In this document: piece after piece, positions 12,701 through 23,705 of the stretch | Position numbering within the stretch: the stretch's first letter is position 1 | Layout of the letters: the number at the start of each line of letters is the position of its first letter | DNA from: Phocoena phocoena | Lineage: Eukaryota > Chordata > Mammalia > Artiodactyla > Phocoenidae | DNA length: 64,000 nt | NCBI RefSeq assembly: GCF_963924675.1 | Contig: NC_089238.1 | Location: 40,938,879 to 41,002,878, forward strand | Direction of reading: 5' to 3' | Position numbers and translations under genes: made by a program | The notes under the pieces: model-generated | Databases searched by the model: none | Seen by the model: the letters and a program-made list of their open reading frames with translations, nothing else | Told to the model about the DNA's origin: nothing

Positions 12701-15700
12701 CTCTGCAGGGCATTGCAAGATGTACAGATCCGCTTCCAGCCACAGCTGAACCCTGACGTGGTGGTCCCGCTCCCTACACACCCTGCCCATGAGGACTTTG
12801 GTGAGTTGGGGGTGACAGGAAAGCAGGTTCTGACTGGAGTCTGAGATCTGACTCAAGTGGCAGCTTTTCCCACAGCATTTGGAGAGTCTCGACCAGAACT
12901 GGCTTCTGAGGGCCTGGGATCGGCCACTCACGGCTCCCAGTCTGACCTCCGACGCATCGTGGAGCTGCCTGCACCTGCCGACTTCCTCAGTCTGAGCAGT
13001 GAGACCAAGCCCAAGCTGATGACACCTGACGCCTTCATGACACCTAGCACCTCCCTGCAGCAGGTATGCTGCGGGAGGAGTGTGGGGCACAGGGAGGGAG
13101 GCCCTGGGAGTGCCCCCCACAGCCACAGCCCTCGTTCTCCACATCTCCCCAGATCGCTGCATCTCCCAGTAGCAGCAGCAGCAGCAGCAGCAGTTCCTCT
13201 CTTACGGCGGTGTCTGCCATGAGCAGTACTTCGGCCGTGGACCCCTCCTTGCCCAGGTGAAATGAGGGTCACAGTTAGGGCGTGTCAGGGGCTGGTGCCA
13301 GGTGATGCCAGGCTCTGGCTGCTTACACTTCATCCTTCCTGCCAGCAGGCCACCTGAGGAGCTGACCTTGAGCCCCAAGCTACAGCTGGATGGCGGTCTG
13401 ACAATGAGCAGCAGCAGCAGCCTGCAGGCAAGCCCACGTAGCCTCCTGCCTGGCCTGCTCCCAAGTCCGGCCGACAAATTGCCTCCCAAAGGGCCTGGGC
13501 AGGTGCGTATGTGGGTGTGTGTGAAGTGCAGTATAGCAGGTATATGGGAGTGGGAAGGCTGGCGGCAGTCTCCTCCCACAGCACCCTGTCTTCTGGTCCT
13601 GCTCTTCCTCAGGTGGTCCATGTTTCCCCTGAGGGTATCTCAGCCCCCGGTGTCCCTGGAGGGCAGATCCTCAGCCTTTCCATCCCCACCTCCTCTCCTC
13701 CTGGGCTGCGGCCATTTTTGACCTTCCTCCCCCTTCCCCGTTGTCCCATCTCTCATCACTACACACACCAGTGCTTCGTCTCTGTACTCCTTTTACTCCT
13801 ACTTCCCACTACCTAAGATCCCACCTTTGGCCTACCTCAGGTGCCTACTGCTGCCTCTACACTATCCCTGGAGCTGCAGGAAGTGGAGCCCCTGGGGCTA
13901 CCCCAGGCGTCCCCCAGCCGCACCCGCTCCCCCGATGTTATCTCCTCGGCTTCCACTGCTCTGTCCCAGGATATCCCTGAGATCGCATCTGAGGCGCTGT
14001 CCCGTGGCTTTGGCTCCTCCGCTCCGGAGGGCCTGGAGCCAGACAGTATGGCCTCAGCTGCTTCAGCACTACACTTGCTGTCTCCACGGCCCCGGCCGGG
14101 ACCCGAGCTTGGCCCCCAGCTTAGCCTGGATGGAGGCCCTGGGGATGGGGATCGGCATAGTACCCCTTCCCTCCTGGAGGCAGCCTTGACCCAGGAGGCC
14201 ACGGCCCCTGACAGTCAGGTCTGGCCTACGGCACCAGACATTACTCGTGAGACCTGCAGCAGCCTGGCAGAGAGGTGAGGAGCTTAGGAGTGGGAAATGT
14301 GCTGATGGTAAGGGCTTCAGATAGAATCATCCACTGCTGAGTTGGCCTGTCCCCCCAGCCCCCGGAATGGCCTCCAGGAAAAGCACAAGAGCCTGGCCTT
14401 TCACCGACCACCTTATCACCTGCTACAGCAACACGACAGTCAGGACGCCAGTGCCGAGCAAAGGTAGGCACCACCCCGCACCGTTCCTCTCACAGGGAGG
14501 GCCAACAAGTAGGTAGGTGCCTATTTCTCTCCCTGCCCTTCCCACAGCGACCATGATGATGAGGTGGCCAGCCTGGCCTCTGCTGCAGGGGGTTTTGGCA
14601 CCAAAGTTCCCACTCCACGTCTTCCTGCCAAGGACTGGAAGACCAAAGGATCCCCTCGGGCCTCACCCAAGCTCAAGCGAAAGGGCAAAAAGGATGACGG
14701 GTAGGACGGGTCCTGGGGCCAGGGAGAGGGGTGGTCTTCAGGCTGCCTGCTTGACATGGCCTGAGGTGCTTCTCCTCTATGGCAGGGATTCGTCCGTGGG
14801 ATCCCGGCTCACAGAGCACCAGGTGAGCGAGCAAACACCCTTTCTGCTTCTGGGACTCCTGCCTGTGGGGGTGGGGTAGGGTCCAAGCCTTCCCCTGGTC
14901 TGGTGTGTGGGGATGGGCGGGGCGGGCTTCATGTGACTGTTGGTGTTCCTGGCAGGTGGCAGAGGCCCCTGAGGACTGGCCAGCACTAATTTGGCAACAG
15001 CAGAGAGAGCTGGCACAGCTTCGGCACAGCCAAGAAGAGCTGCTACAGCGTCTGTGCACCCAACTTGAAGGCCTGCAGAGCACCGTCACGGGCCACGTAG
15101 AACGTGCCCTAGAGTCACGGCACGAGCAGGAGCGTATCCTTGTGGGCAGTGGCACAGCATGGGGCGGCAGCAACATTCTTGGCCCAGGAAGGGATATGGG
15201 ACCTGCTGCAGCCCTGTTCCTTAGCTACAATGCAGAGCGGCGACTGGAGCGGGCACTGGCCGAGGGACAGCAGCGTGGTGGGCAGCTGCAGGAGCAGCTG
15301 ACACAACAGCTGTCCCAAGCGCTATCTTCAGCTGTGGCTGGGCGGCTGGAGCGCAGCATACGGGATGAGATCAAGAAGACGGTTCCTCCGTGTGAGTTTT
15401 GCATGGAGACTTCTGGGTGGGCCAGATGGGAGTGGGGCCCCCTACCTGTCAAGCTTCTTCTCATGGCTCTACCTTTCCCTCCTCACCCTGTCCCAGGTGT
15501 GTCTAGGAGTCTGGAGCCCGTGGCAGGCCAACTGAGCAACTCAGTGGCCACCAAACTCACAGCCGTGGAGGGTAGCATGAAAGAGAATATCTCCAAGCTG
15601 CTGAAGTCCAAGGTGCTATGGGGCCCAAGGTGAGGGAGGTTGGTGGTTGGTGGGCTTGGGCTCAGCTTTCAACTCAGGCCCCTTCTTCCACCCCCAGAAC

Positions 15701-17430
15701 TTAACAGATGCCATTGCCCGAGCAGCCGCAGACACGTTACAGGGGCCAATGCAGGCCGCCTACCGTGAAGCCTTCCAGAGCGTGGTACTGCCCGCCTTTG
15801 AGAAGAGCTGCCAGGCCATGTTCCAGCAGATTAATGATAGCTTCCGACTGGGCACGCAGGAATGTGAGTAGGGTCATATGCCCCAAGAAGGGAAGGGCTA
15901 TCGTCTTCTCCCTACCATCCCTCTCATGGCCCCCATGGTCACTTCTCAGACTTGCAGCAGCTGGAGAGCCACATGAAGAGCCGAAAGGCACGAGAACAGG
16001 AGGCGCGGGAGCCCGTGCTGGCCCAGCTGCGGGGCCTGGTCAGCACACTGCAGGGAGCCACGGAGCAGATGGCGGCTACCGTGTCCAGCAGCGTTCGGGC
16101 TGAGGTGCAGCACCAGCTGCACGTGGCTGTGGGCAGGTGTGTGGGCAGGGCACTGAGCAAGGTGGTGGGTTTGGAAAGGGCCAGACCCAACTGCCTGTCA
16201 GCCTCATCTCCCTCACTTGCCTTTGCAGCCTGCAAGAGGCAATTTTAGCACAGGTGCAGCGCATTGTTAAGGGTGAGGTGAGTGTGGCACTCAAGGAGCA
16301 GCAGGCTGCCGTCACCTCTAGCATCATGCAGGCCATGCGCTCAGCCGCTGGCACACCTGTCCCTGCCACCCACCTCGACTGCCAAGCCCAGCAAGCCCAT
16401 ATCCTGCAGCTGCTGCAGCAGGGCCACCTCAATCAGGCCTTCCAGCAGGTAAGCCGGGCACTAAGCCCAGGTAGAGTCAGGAGTCTCCTGACAAGGCTCA
16501 CACATCATACATTCCACTCTACCCATCATGCTTTGGGTGGTCTGGCCTCAGCAGACTCTTTTTGGTTCTCGTTGGCCTCCAGGGCATTTCCCTTGCTTTT
16601 CCCTCTGTCTGGACCCTGGATCCCTTTCTTCCTACCTCAGTCTACCTTGTTTCAGAACTACCCTTCTCAGGAAAACTTTCCTGATTCCCTAGAGTAACAA
16701 CACAGCCCTACAGTGCTCTCTCTGGGCCCCAAAGCATCCCCCTCAGGATGCCCTACTCTGGTCATCCTCTCCCAGGCCACATAGCCAGACAAGCAGGCAT
16801 TCTATCCTGACATTAGCTATAAACTCTGTTCTCTACTCAGGCCCTGACAGCTGCCGACCTGAACCTGGTGCTGTACGTGTGTGAAACTGTAGACCCAGGC
16901 CAGGTTTTTGGGCAGCCACCTTGCCCCCTCTCCCAGCCTGTACTCCTTTCACTCATCCAGCAACTGGCCTCTGACCTTGGCACTCGAACTGACCTCAAGC
17001 TCAGGTGAGTGGGCATAGTCAGGGACTAGGGCTGTGGTGAAGGGCGGGGAGCAGTTCAAAGCAGCGACTCCCACTCCTGCCTGACTCCCCTCCTTAATTT
17101 TCTCCACCAATCCCCTCTGTCCCCACCCGTCTCAGGCTTTGAGGCCTCCATTATCAGCCTCTGGGCCTCATTGCCACCAGGGGGCACTCCTCTCTGCTGG
17201 AGGTCACCTGTAGCCTGTCCTTTTCCTAAACCCCCAGCTACCTGGAAGAGGCTGTGATGCACCTGGACCACAGTGACCCCATCACTCGGGACCACATGGG
17301 CTCCGTCATGGCCCAGGTGCGCCAGAAGCTCTTCCAGTTCCTGCAGGCGGAGCCACACAACTCACTTGGCAAAGCGGCCCGGCGTCTCAGCCTCATGCTG
17401 CACGGCCTTATGACCCCCAGCCTCCCTTAG
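6757..17430 (+). CDS. EDC4: Enhancer of mRNA-decapping protein 4, 29 coding exons, 1396 aa
   Basis: EDC4 (Ge-1/Hedls) is the scaffold joining DCP2 to DCP1A in cytoplasmic P-bodies and stimulates mRNA decapping. Coding exons: 6757-6841, 9177-9333, 9734-9845, 10147-10246, 10515-10704, 10811-10958, 11048-11152, 11486-11595, 11678-11761, 11854-11949, 12043-12145, 12266-12446, 12541-12613, 12709-12800, 12876-13063, 13153-13256, 13349-13502, 13841-14274, 14359-14463, 14548-14700, 14786-14822, 14956-15133, 15236-15391, 15497-15612, 15698-15863, 15950-16136, 16229-16448, 16841-17004, 17238-17430. They total 4191 nt, and every junction keeps frame. An N-terminal WD40 propeller lies at about residues 120-490. 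A Ser-rich linker with 11 consecutive Ser (exon 16) follows at 600-930. Coiled-coil and helical C-terminal regions (exons 22-29) mediate oligomerisation and P-body targeting. The N-terminus reads MASSCASIDIED, with one Ser more than I recall in human. Introns 5 and 22 look U12-type. The gene appears fully functional. Confidence 0.97.
6842..9176 (+). other. EDC4: EDC4 intron 1
   Basis: The 2.3-kb first intron. Its first few hundred bases continue the CpG-rich promoter region. About 8480-9050 resembles the 3' part of an old L2 LINE in + orientation, ending in a diverged AATAAA-containing tail. No coding exon seen. Confidence 0.65.
10705..10810 (+). promoter_or_regulatory. EDC4: U12-type (minor spliceosome) intron 5 of EDC4
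   Basis: The donor is GTATCCTTT (10705-10713), an exact match to the U12-type 5' splice-site consensus and a poor U2-type donor. CCCTTAAC at 10792-10799 matches the U12 branch-site consensus (TTCCTTAAC) and sits 10-12 nt before the AG at 10809-10810, the expected short spacing. It interrupts a Gln codon in phase 2. Confidence 0.85.
13168..13200 (+). repeat. EDC4: Coding AGC microsatellite, poly-Ser tract of EDC4
   Basis: AGT, seven AGC, AGT, TCC, TCT encode 11 consecutive Ser in exon 16. A second short AGC run lies in exon 17 near 13408. Length is expected to vary between species and alleles. Confidence 0.9.
15134..15235 (+). promoter_or_regulatory. EDC4: U12-type (minor spliceosome) intron 22 of EDC4
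   Basis: The donor GTATCCTTG (15134-15142) differs from the U12 consensus at one position. TTCCTTAGC at 15217-15225 is a near match to the U12 branch site and lies about 10 nt from the acceptor AG. The reading frame (phase 1) is kept only if this boundary is used, giving the family sequence HEQEQRRLERAL across the junction. Confidence 0.8.
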
Positions 17431-17790
17431 CTCAGCCTGCCTTGCCCAGGATGGGGTGGCACTGAAGGTCAGCAGACAGGCCTAGGCCAAAGCAGGGTCA
17501 TGTCTGCCCTTTACCTGCTCAGGCTCCCACCTCTGGCGTGTTTGATGGGGATAGCACTGGCTATGGTCTATAGGTTGTGGTAGCCAGCAGGTTTAGGCTG
17601 GGCCCAGGGTGGGTATTGTGCCTTCTTGGGTTCTGCCATGCCTGGAGCATGACCCCTGAGATTATGACACCACTTTAGTTGAATTTTCCATGTTCCTTTT
17701 TACCACCAGTTTGGTTCTTTTTGTTTTTGAAAAACATTGAGAAATTCAATTAAATGCTTTTGGAATAAAATGGAGTATGTGTATGCTTTT
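17431..17790 (+). other. EDC4: EDC4 3' UTR
   Basis: From the stop codon to shortly after AATAAA at 17764-17769. Only about 375 nt separate its likely end from the NRN1L start codon. Confidence 0.8.
17764..17769 (+). terminator. EDC4: EDC4 polyadenylation signal
   Basis: Canonical AATAAA followed by a TG-rich downstream stretch. Confidence 0.85.
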
Positions 17791-18059
17791 CGTATGTCTT
17801 TGGCATGACTTTGATAACTGCCCTTTGTTACCTGCCCCCTCTCCTGGAGCTCTGTCCAGGCCAACCCACCCCAGGGCCCTGGACACCCACCCTCATCTGC
17901 CCAACTGCCTTCCCAGATCTCCGCTCTCCATCTCTGAGGCAAGGCAAGGGCCCTGGGATCAGCTCAGCACCACCCCAAGCTCCTGGGTTCTCCTCTCTGG
18001 AGTCCCTCCCTTCTTTGCCTATCTGAACTGGGGGGGTGGGGCTGCTGGCTGGTTTGAGC

Positions 18060-18165
18060 TCCACCCTCACCCCCCATCCAATCACAATTCCTCCTTCTGG
18101 GGGCTGGGCCGAAGGGCTGCACTCCAAGCTGCCAGCTCTGGCACTAGGCTCCCAGTCCAGGGAAG
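18060..18165 (+). promoter_or_regulatory. NRN1L: NRN1L proximal promoter with CCAAT box
   Basis: A CCAAT motif (18078-18082) lies about 85 nt upstream of the NRN1L ATG. No TATA box is evident. The promoter must be compact because the EDC4 polyadenylation signal is only 400 nt upstream of the ATG. Confidence 0.45.
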
Positions 18166-19516
18166 ATGTGCTGCCGCTTCTGTCACCGCTGGCAACCGCT
18201 CTGTGCACTGGGGCTGTTGCTGCTGCTGCTGCCGCCCCTTGGTGAGTGCTGGCGTGCTGGACCCAGCCCAGTCCACACACCCCCTCCCCAGGCTGGGTGT
18301 AGGTTGTGTGGGAGCTGAGGCACAGCCCTCCTGAGCGCTGAGAGTCAGAGTGGAGAGGAGGTGAGAGGGCTCCAGGGAGGGGTTGTGTGCCAGTGGCTTC
18401 AGGATGTAAAGTGAGGGTGGGAACTGAACCCTAGTTTCGGAGGGAAGAACCCCCAAATTCCACAGTCTCCATCCTGATAAGGGGAGACTTGACCTCTTGT
18501 GGGACTCCCAGACCAACCGTGGGATCTCTGAGGTCCTCTCTTAGGGTCGAACCTGGATCCCAACCCCCCTACCCGTCAGAAAACACCTGTCTCTGGGGAG
18601 GGGATGGAAAGGCCAAACAAAGATTGTCTAGGCTGCAGAGAAACTGGAAGTTGCCAGGGGACCTGCCTCCTTTCACCATGTCCATACTCTCATTTGGACC
18701 ATTCTCACCTGACCTGGGACCCAGAAGCTCGGAAGAAGAGCCAACTCCTGGGACGAGGCTTCTCCTTCCCCCATCCCCCCCTATCCTGTCCAGGTCTGCC
18801 TAGAAGGGGGCAGAGGCAGGTGGTCCCCAGATGTGCCCCCTTAGTTCCCTGGGGCACCCCTTTCACGCTGAGTCACATCCCCAGAACGCTCCCTGGTAAA
18901 CAAGCCCCTGGGGTTTGGCGGCGAGGGGCAGGGATGGTGAGGGCACGCCACCTCATCCTATCAACTATTCTCCACCCCCACCCCCAGTCCTTGTATCTCC
19001 CCTGGCAGCAACCACAGCGGTCCCAGGCCGCTGTGACACCATATACCAGGGCTTTGCCGAGTGTCTCATCCGCTTGGGGGACGGCATGGGCCGCGGAGGT
19101 GAGCTGGAGAGCGTCTGCAGGTACGGGCAGGCATGAGGGCAGCAGCCCAACCCCACACCCTTGGGGTCTGAACCTCTTCCCTCCCATTCCAAAGCCCCAC
19201 CTGATTACCCTGACCCCACACCCTTGACAGGTCTTGGAATGATTTCCACACCTGTGCCTCGCGAGTCCTGTTGGACTGCCCTGAGGAGGCCGCCGCCGTG
19301 TGGGAGTCACTACAGCAAGAAGCTCGCCGGGCCCCACACCCAGATAATTTGCACACTCTGTGTGGCACCCCTGTACGCCTTCAGGAGCGCGGGGCGGGCC
19401 CAGAGACCAACCAGGAGACGCTGCAGGCGACAGCGCCAGCACCCACTTGGGTCCCCGAGCCCCCTCTGCTGGCGGCTGCTTTGGCACTCGCCTGCCTCCT
19501 GGGTCCTCTGGCCTAG
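18166..19516 (+). CDS. NRN1L: Neuritin-like protein, three exons, 164 aa
   Basis: NRN1L (cpg15-2) is a secreted or GPI-anchored neuritin-family protein linked to neurite growth and neuronal survival. Coding exons: 18166-18241, 18988-19120 and 19231-19516 (76, 133 and 286 nt; phases 1 and 2), all GT-AG. Residues 1 to about 25 form a signal peptide with a Leu-rich core encoded by repeated CTG codons. The mature region begins near GRCDTIYQGFAEC and has the six cysteines of the neuritin domain, ending in HTLCG. The C-terminal hydrophobic run PLLAAALALACLLGPLA is the expected GPI-attachment signal. Human NRN1L is 165 aa as I recall, so the length is normal. The first ATG is chosen because it directly precedes the signal peptide. 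Confidence 0.95.
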
Positions 19517-19630
19517 CCGGTCTGGCCGGGTAGCAGCGTGCCCCCCCCCCCCCGCCCCCCCTGCCCCACCCCCCGTCCCGTCTCGAAAGCGCTCGGCTTT
19601 CATTAAAGGTATTTATATTTGTACCAAGCT
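19517..19630 (+). other. NRN1L: NRN1L 3' UTR with long C tract
   Basis: A very short 3' UTR. It holds a 13-C run broken by one G and then more C (about 19541-19572), which is G-rich on the opposite strand. An ATTAAA signal follows at 19602-19607. Confidence 0.75.
19602..19607 (+). terminator. NRN1L: NRN1L ATTAAA polyadenylation signal
   Basis: Common variant hexamer 86 nt after the stop, with a T-rich downstream region. Confidence 0.75.
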
Positions 19631-22492
19631 CCTTCCTTTCTTTCCACTGTGGCCCACCTGGCTGGGGTGGAGGCCTCAAGAAGCTGATCCCCAGGACGAG
19701 ATGGGCGGGCTGAAGACCAACATAGGGGACTCAGTCTTTCTCTTCACAAACACTCATTTCCCAGGGGCAGTGCAGAGCTTTCCATTGCCAGCAGGTTCCA
19801 AGACTTCTGGTGGTGACCCAAGATGTGTGGGAATGCACATATTTCTCTGTTCTCCCGGGCTGGCATTCCTAGCCCTACCTGCCCCTCCTGTCCTGGCCCC
19901 TAGGGGCCATGTGAGGTGATAGAGTGTCCGCAACCCCACCCTCAGCCAGTCTACCCCCCTCCCCAGGTTCTTTCCAGTTTCCAGGCTCCTGTCCATCTCA
20001 CCTCCTCCTCCCTCTGCTGAACTACCACCTTAGCCTTCAAGACACAGTTCAGATTAAGTACCCTTTCCTCTCCTTCTCTGGGGTCCTGATTCATCTGAGG
20101 GGAGCCTGTTCCAGAAGATGGGGAGCCCCCATTGGAGTCTACATTCAAGTACCTGAGGTAACCTGGAGCTGCAGAAATTGGGGTCACGACGAGGGTTCCT
20201 CTGGCCTTACGCTCTCCACAAGCTCGTTCTTTGAGAAGAGGTGTGCAGTGTGAGGTCAGAACAATCCCAGAAGGCTTTCTGGAAGCACAGAGGAGCCCCA
20301 GTTCATCATGGTGGAGAAGAAGAGCAAGAATCAGAACGGGCAGAATCCTGAGGGAAGGAGGAGGCCTCAGAGAGGGTGAGACCCTCTATTGATCAGTCAT
20401 CTACTGTCCTGCCAGGACCCTCTTCCAAGCCATCACCCCACGACTTGTGTGGGCACTGCCATGGCCTCCTCACTGGCTTCTACTCTCACTCCCTCCACTT
20501 TATTCTCCATTTTCTAAATTGGAAAACTGATCCTGATATTAAACTCCTTTTCATTGTCTATAAGGCCCTATGTAAGCCAGCTATGTTTATATATAGGACA
20601 TTTTATTCAGTCTACTCCTTCAACTCCCCCTCTGTAGTAGCACAGAGGAGTGATCTACCTACTCAGTCCTTGGGTTAAGGGGGGATTTCAGAGAAGGACC
20701 ATGATAGAGGGTGATAGGAGGTAAGGATACAAGACTTACAAATGGTGGAGGAGAACTGGGGCTGAGTTGGAGAGGACTTTACAAGAGAGGCCCAGGCAAT
20801 CAGCTGGGAGGGGAGGAGGGGTGGGAGTCCAGAACTTGGCAGGCCAGGTTTGCACTAAAGCCCATGCTGGGAGGTTGTTGGCCCTAGGACAGAATCAGGC
20901 CTGATAGGACCCTTGACTAGGCTCCAGGGTGACAGGTGCCTCCAGAGACCTCCACCCTACTTTATCATGTAGGAGCCCTACTTCAGCAACGCTTCCCAAA
21001 CACCCTCCCATTCCAGTTAGCTAAGATGCCTCAGTTAACTCACTCTCTGCCCTGTCTTTTCTCCTGTACTTCATTCACCTGTATTTTTATCCCCACTTCT
21101 CTCTCTCTCAGCCATTCCTTACCCATCTCACATCACCTGAAGGAGAAGGTTCAGGAAAAAAACCCTCCCAGATCCACCCCCTTTGACCACCAGTATCTTC
21201 CAGAAGGAAAGGCCAGCCTTTTATTCTTTGTACATCTATTCTCTGTGCTCAGAATAACCTTCCTCATTTCCTCCTGGTGAACTCCTACTTCTTGTTCAGT
21301 ATCACCTACCGCCTCCCTAACCCTGACTCCAAGCTGAATCAGAAGCCTCCTTCAGGTCCACACAGCTCCTGGGCTTTCTTCTGTCTCTCTACGGATAACA
21401 CTGGTTCACTGGCTTCTTACTGTCTGGGTCTAGGTCAGAATTCCCCACTCTGGATTCCCCAAGTGTCCTCTTTGTGTCTCTAGCACCCAGCCTAAGGCTG
21501 GGTATAAAGAGTGTACTTGTGGGAGTGCGTGGAATGAAAAACAGAATTGCTAAATCCTGCACAGGAAGTGTTACAGTCAGCAAAAGCTTGGACTGAGAAT
21601 GACTTCAGTATGGAGGATGTGTCTTCTTGGGGCAGCCCTCTTAACCTGAGCATACTATTTGGAGGGATGGTGCTGGGCCTCCAAACCCCAAAAGTCTTTC
21701 TAGAGCCACTCTTACTCTTGGTGGGTGGCCAGGAGCAGGCCGCTTCCAGGAGCAGGGGCTCGATTGTGTTGGCCAGCCATCAAAGGGATTACCATCCTCC
21801 TGCTGTGACCTACTTTCCCCTGGTTTTTGCCCCCTAAGTCCCTGCTCTTCCCTGGAATTGAGTGACCTGGAGTGTGTGCAGGGGGGTGGGGTTGGGGACA
21901 GAATCTGCTCTCTGGCCAGGGGCTTAAGAGCTTTGTGTGTTTTATCCCAGAGCTGCAGGAAAGGGGTGGGCTGAGAGCCAAGTGGGCTGGGCCCTAGACA
22001 CAGCTGCCCAGGCCAGAGCATCATGATAATGGTGCTTCTCATGTTTGCAGCTCTGCAGACATGGAACAGCTTATTGTTCAGGGGAGAATCTGGGGGTTGG
22101 ATATCCTGAGCCCAGTCCCCTCTGCATCAATATACCTCTTCATCTCAGGGCCCCCGTGTTCTTCACCAGAGCCCAGGCCAGCACCTTCCATAGCAAGGGC
22201 TCAATAAATATTTATTGAATTAATTTGCTGAATGTCTGTAAAATAGAGGTGATGTGTGGATTTCTAAGCCCCACCAACCCTGGAATTCTGTATTATTTTC
22301 AACCCTCACAATAACTGTGAGGTCAAAACTATGATCCCCATTATACAGATAAGAAACATGAAGCTTAAGGAGGGGAAGATGTCTTGCTTAAGTTCAGTTT
22401 ACACTGTCAGAGTTGGGATATGATCCCAAGTTTGCTTGGCCCCTAAGTTCATTCCCTTAAGCATCACACTAGACATATGGAAATAATTTTTT
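19631..22492. other. NRN1L-PSKH1 intergenic, unique and old-repeat sequence
   Basis: No gene is seen. The region about 20940-21540 resembles diverged L2 sequence. A MIR-like segment (- strand) lies at about 22270-22480, with an L2/MIR-like AATAAATATTTATTGAAT tail just before it near 22201. Confidence 0.5.
22270..22480 (-). repeat. MIR-like SINE remnant
   Basis: The reverse complement shows the MIR pattern, from a ...GATCATATCCC head to a CATAATGGGGATCATAGTTT-like core and a TGAGGGT end. Old and diverged. Confidence 0.55.
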
Positions 22493-22506
22493 AAGTTTTC
22501 TTTTTT

Positions 22507-22634
22507 CTTTTTATTTATTTTATTTTTGGCTGAGTGGCCTGTGGGATTTTAGTTCCCTGACCAGGGATTGAACCCACACCCCCTTGCAGTGGAAGCATGA
22601 AGTCTTAACCACTGGACCACCAGAGAAGTCCCTA
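22507..22634 (-). mobile_element. tRNA-derived CHR-type SINE (short monomer)
   Basis: In reverse it reads from the tRNA-derived head (GGGACTTCTCTGGTGGTCCA) to an A-rich tail. It is flanked by a 14-bp direct repeat AAGTTTTCTTTTTT at 22493-22506 and 22635-22648, the target-site duplication. Confidence 0.85.
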
Positions 22635-22856
22635 AAGTTTTCTTTTTTAATAAAATCTTTTATGAAGCCCTACTACATAAAACAGACTGTGATATTTTAT
22701 TGGTGTTAATATATGTTTAGGTTTAAAGTATAACATTAGCTTATACAGTTAAAGACAATTCCATGTATGAAGTAAGGGCTCAATAAAGATTTTAAGAAAT
22801 AAACAGACTGCAATGAGGAAGATGTATGGAGATTACAATCCCATCATCACTCAAAA

Positions 22857-22966
22857 GTAGTTGTGGCGGGGGGGGGGGGGGGGGGGGGGCGGCGGGCGGG
22901 GTTAAGGTGATGGACTAGAAATCCATTGGGGTTTCCCTGCGCAGGTTCAAATCCTGCCAAACTATG
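22857..22966 (+). pseudogene. tRNA-Ser(AGA)-like pseudogene with G-tract in the D-arm
   Basis: From the anticodon arm to the T-arm the sequence follows eukaryotic tRNA-Ser. The anticodon stem ATGGA/TCCAT encloses loop CTAGAAA with anticodon AGA at 22917-22919. A type II long variable arm GGGGTTTCCC follows, then T-arm GCAGG/CCTGC with B-box GTTCAAATC. The 5' acceptor strand GTAGTTG (22857) can still pair mostly with AACTAT near the 3' end, with one extra A. The D-arm and A-box are destroyed: 22 consecutive G (22868-22889) followed by GC-rich sequence replace the normal segment. Without an A-box it should not be transcribed. No 3' terminal T-run terminator was noticed. Confidence 0.75.
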
Positions 22967-23579
22967 CCATCTCTCCCTTATGGTGATCCTATTGAGTCAC
23001 AGCCAGTTGGGGAAGAATGCTGTTGCCTTAAAGAAAGAAACTGGGTTGTTCTCCAGCCCTGCTCTTTATGGTTGCTCAGTGAAAGACTCCACCAAGCACG
23101 TGGATTGCGCCCCAATAGTAAATATAAGGTAAGTAATAAAAATATTATTAAAGAAGGAAAAAAAATCCCCTTATTACTTGAGACATTTATTTCCCCCCCA
23201 TCTCCACCCCGAATCTGGGTTGATTGTAAAGTTAAGTGAGATAATTCTGACACTATAGAGGAATTGTTAATGGTAACAATTTTTCTTTAATCTACTTGTT
23301 TTGCAGCCTCAGGATATACTAAATTTAGTAACAATAAAAACAACAATAATTAAACTGTTACTCTTAAGTTGGCCCCAAACTAATCTCATCTATTCTCGTT
23401 AACCATTTGCAACTCCGCTGTGATGGAGGTCAAATTCAACATATCTGAGTGCCTGAATTATTTTAATTTCAGTTAAAAAAATAGATTTGTTAATTAAATT
23501 TATACCGATCCTTTCCGGAGTTCCAGAGGCACTTCCAGAAACCTCCTGAAATGCACTACGTCCCCAACCACGCACTATA
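22967..23579. other. Intergenic, no gene seen
   Basis: AT-rich sequence with no recognisable exon, RNA gene or clear repeat family by eye. Confidence 0.5.
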
Positions 23580-23705
23580 TTATTATTTTATTTTTGGCCG
23601 CGCCCCGCGGCATGCGGGATCTTAGTTTCACCACCAGGGATCGAACCCGTAGCCCCTGAATTGGGAGTGCGGAGTCTTAACCTCTGGATCTCCATGGAAA
23701 TCCAC
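23580..23705 (-). mobile_element. tRNA-derived CHR-type SINE (short monomer)
   Basis: Reverse orientation, with tail and body like other short copies here. Flanked by near-identical direct repeats CCAACCACGCACTATA (23564-23579) and CCAACCTCGCACTATA (23706-23721). Confidence 0.8.

Noticed and set aside
14905..15633. 242-codon frame running through EDC4 introns
   Set aside because: It joins EDC4 exons 22-24 by reading through two short introns. Splice sites and family sequence support the exons instead.
18873..19679. 268-codon open frame on the - strand over NRN1L
   Set aside because: It is antisense to the NRN1L exons in GC-rich DNA, has no recognisable domain, and the + strand gene explains the region.
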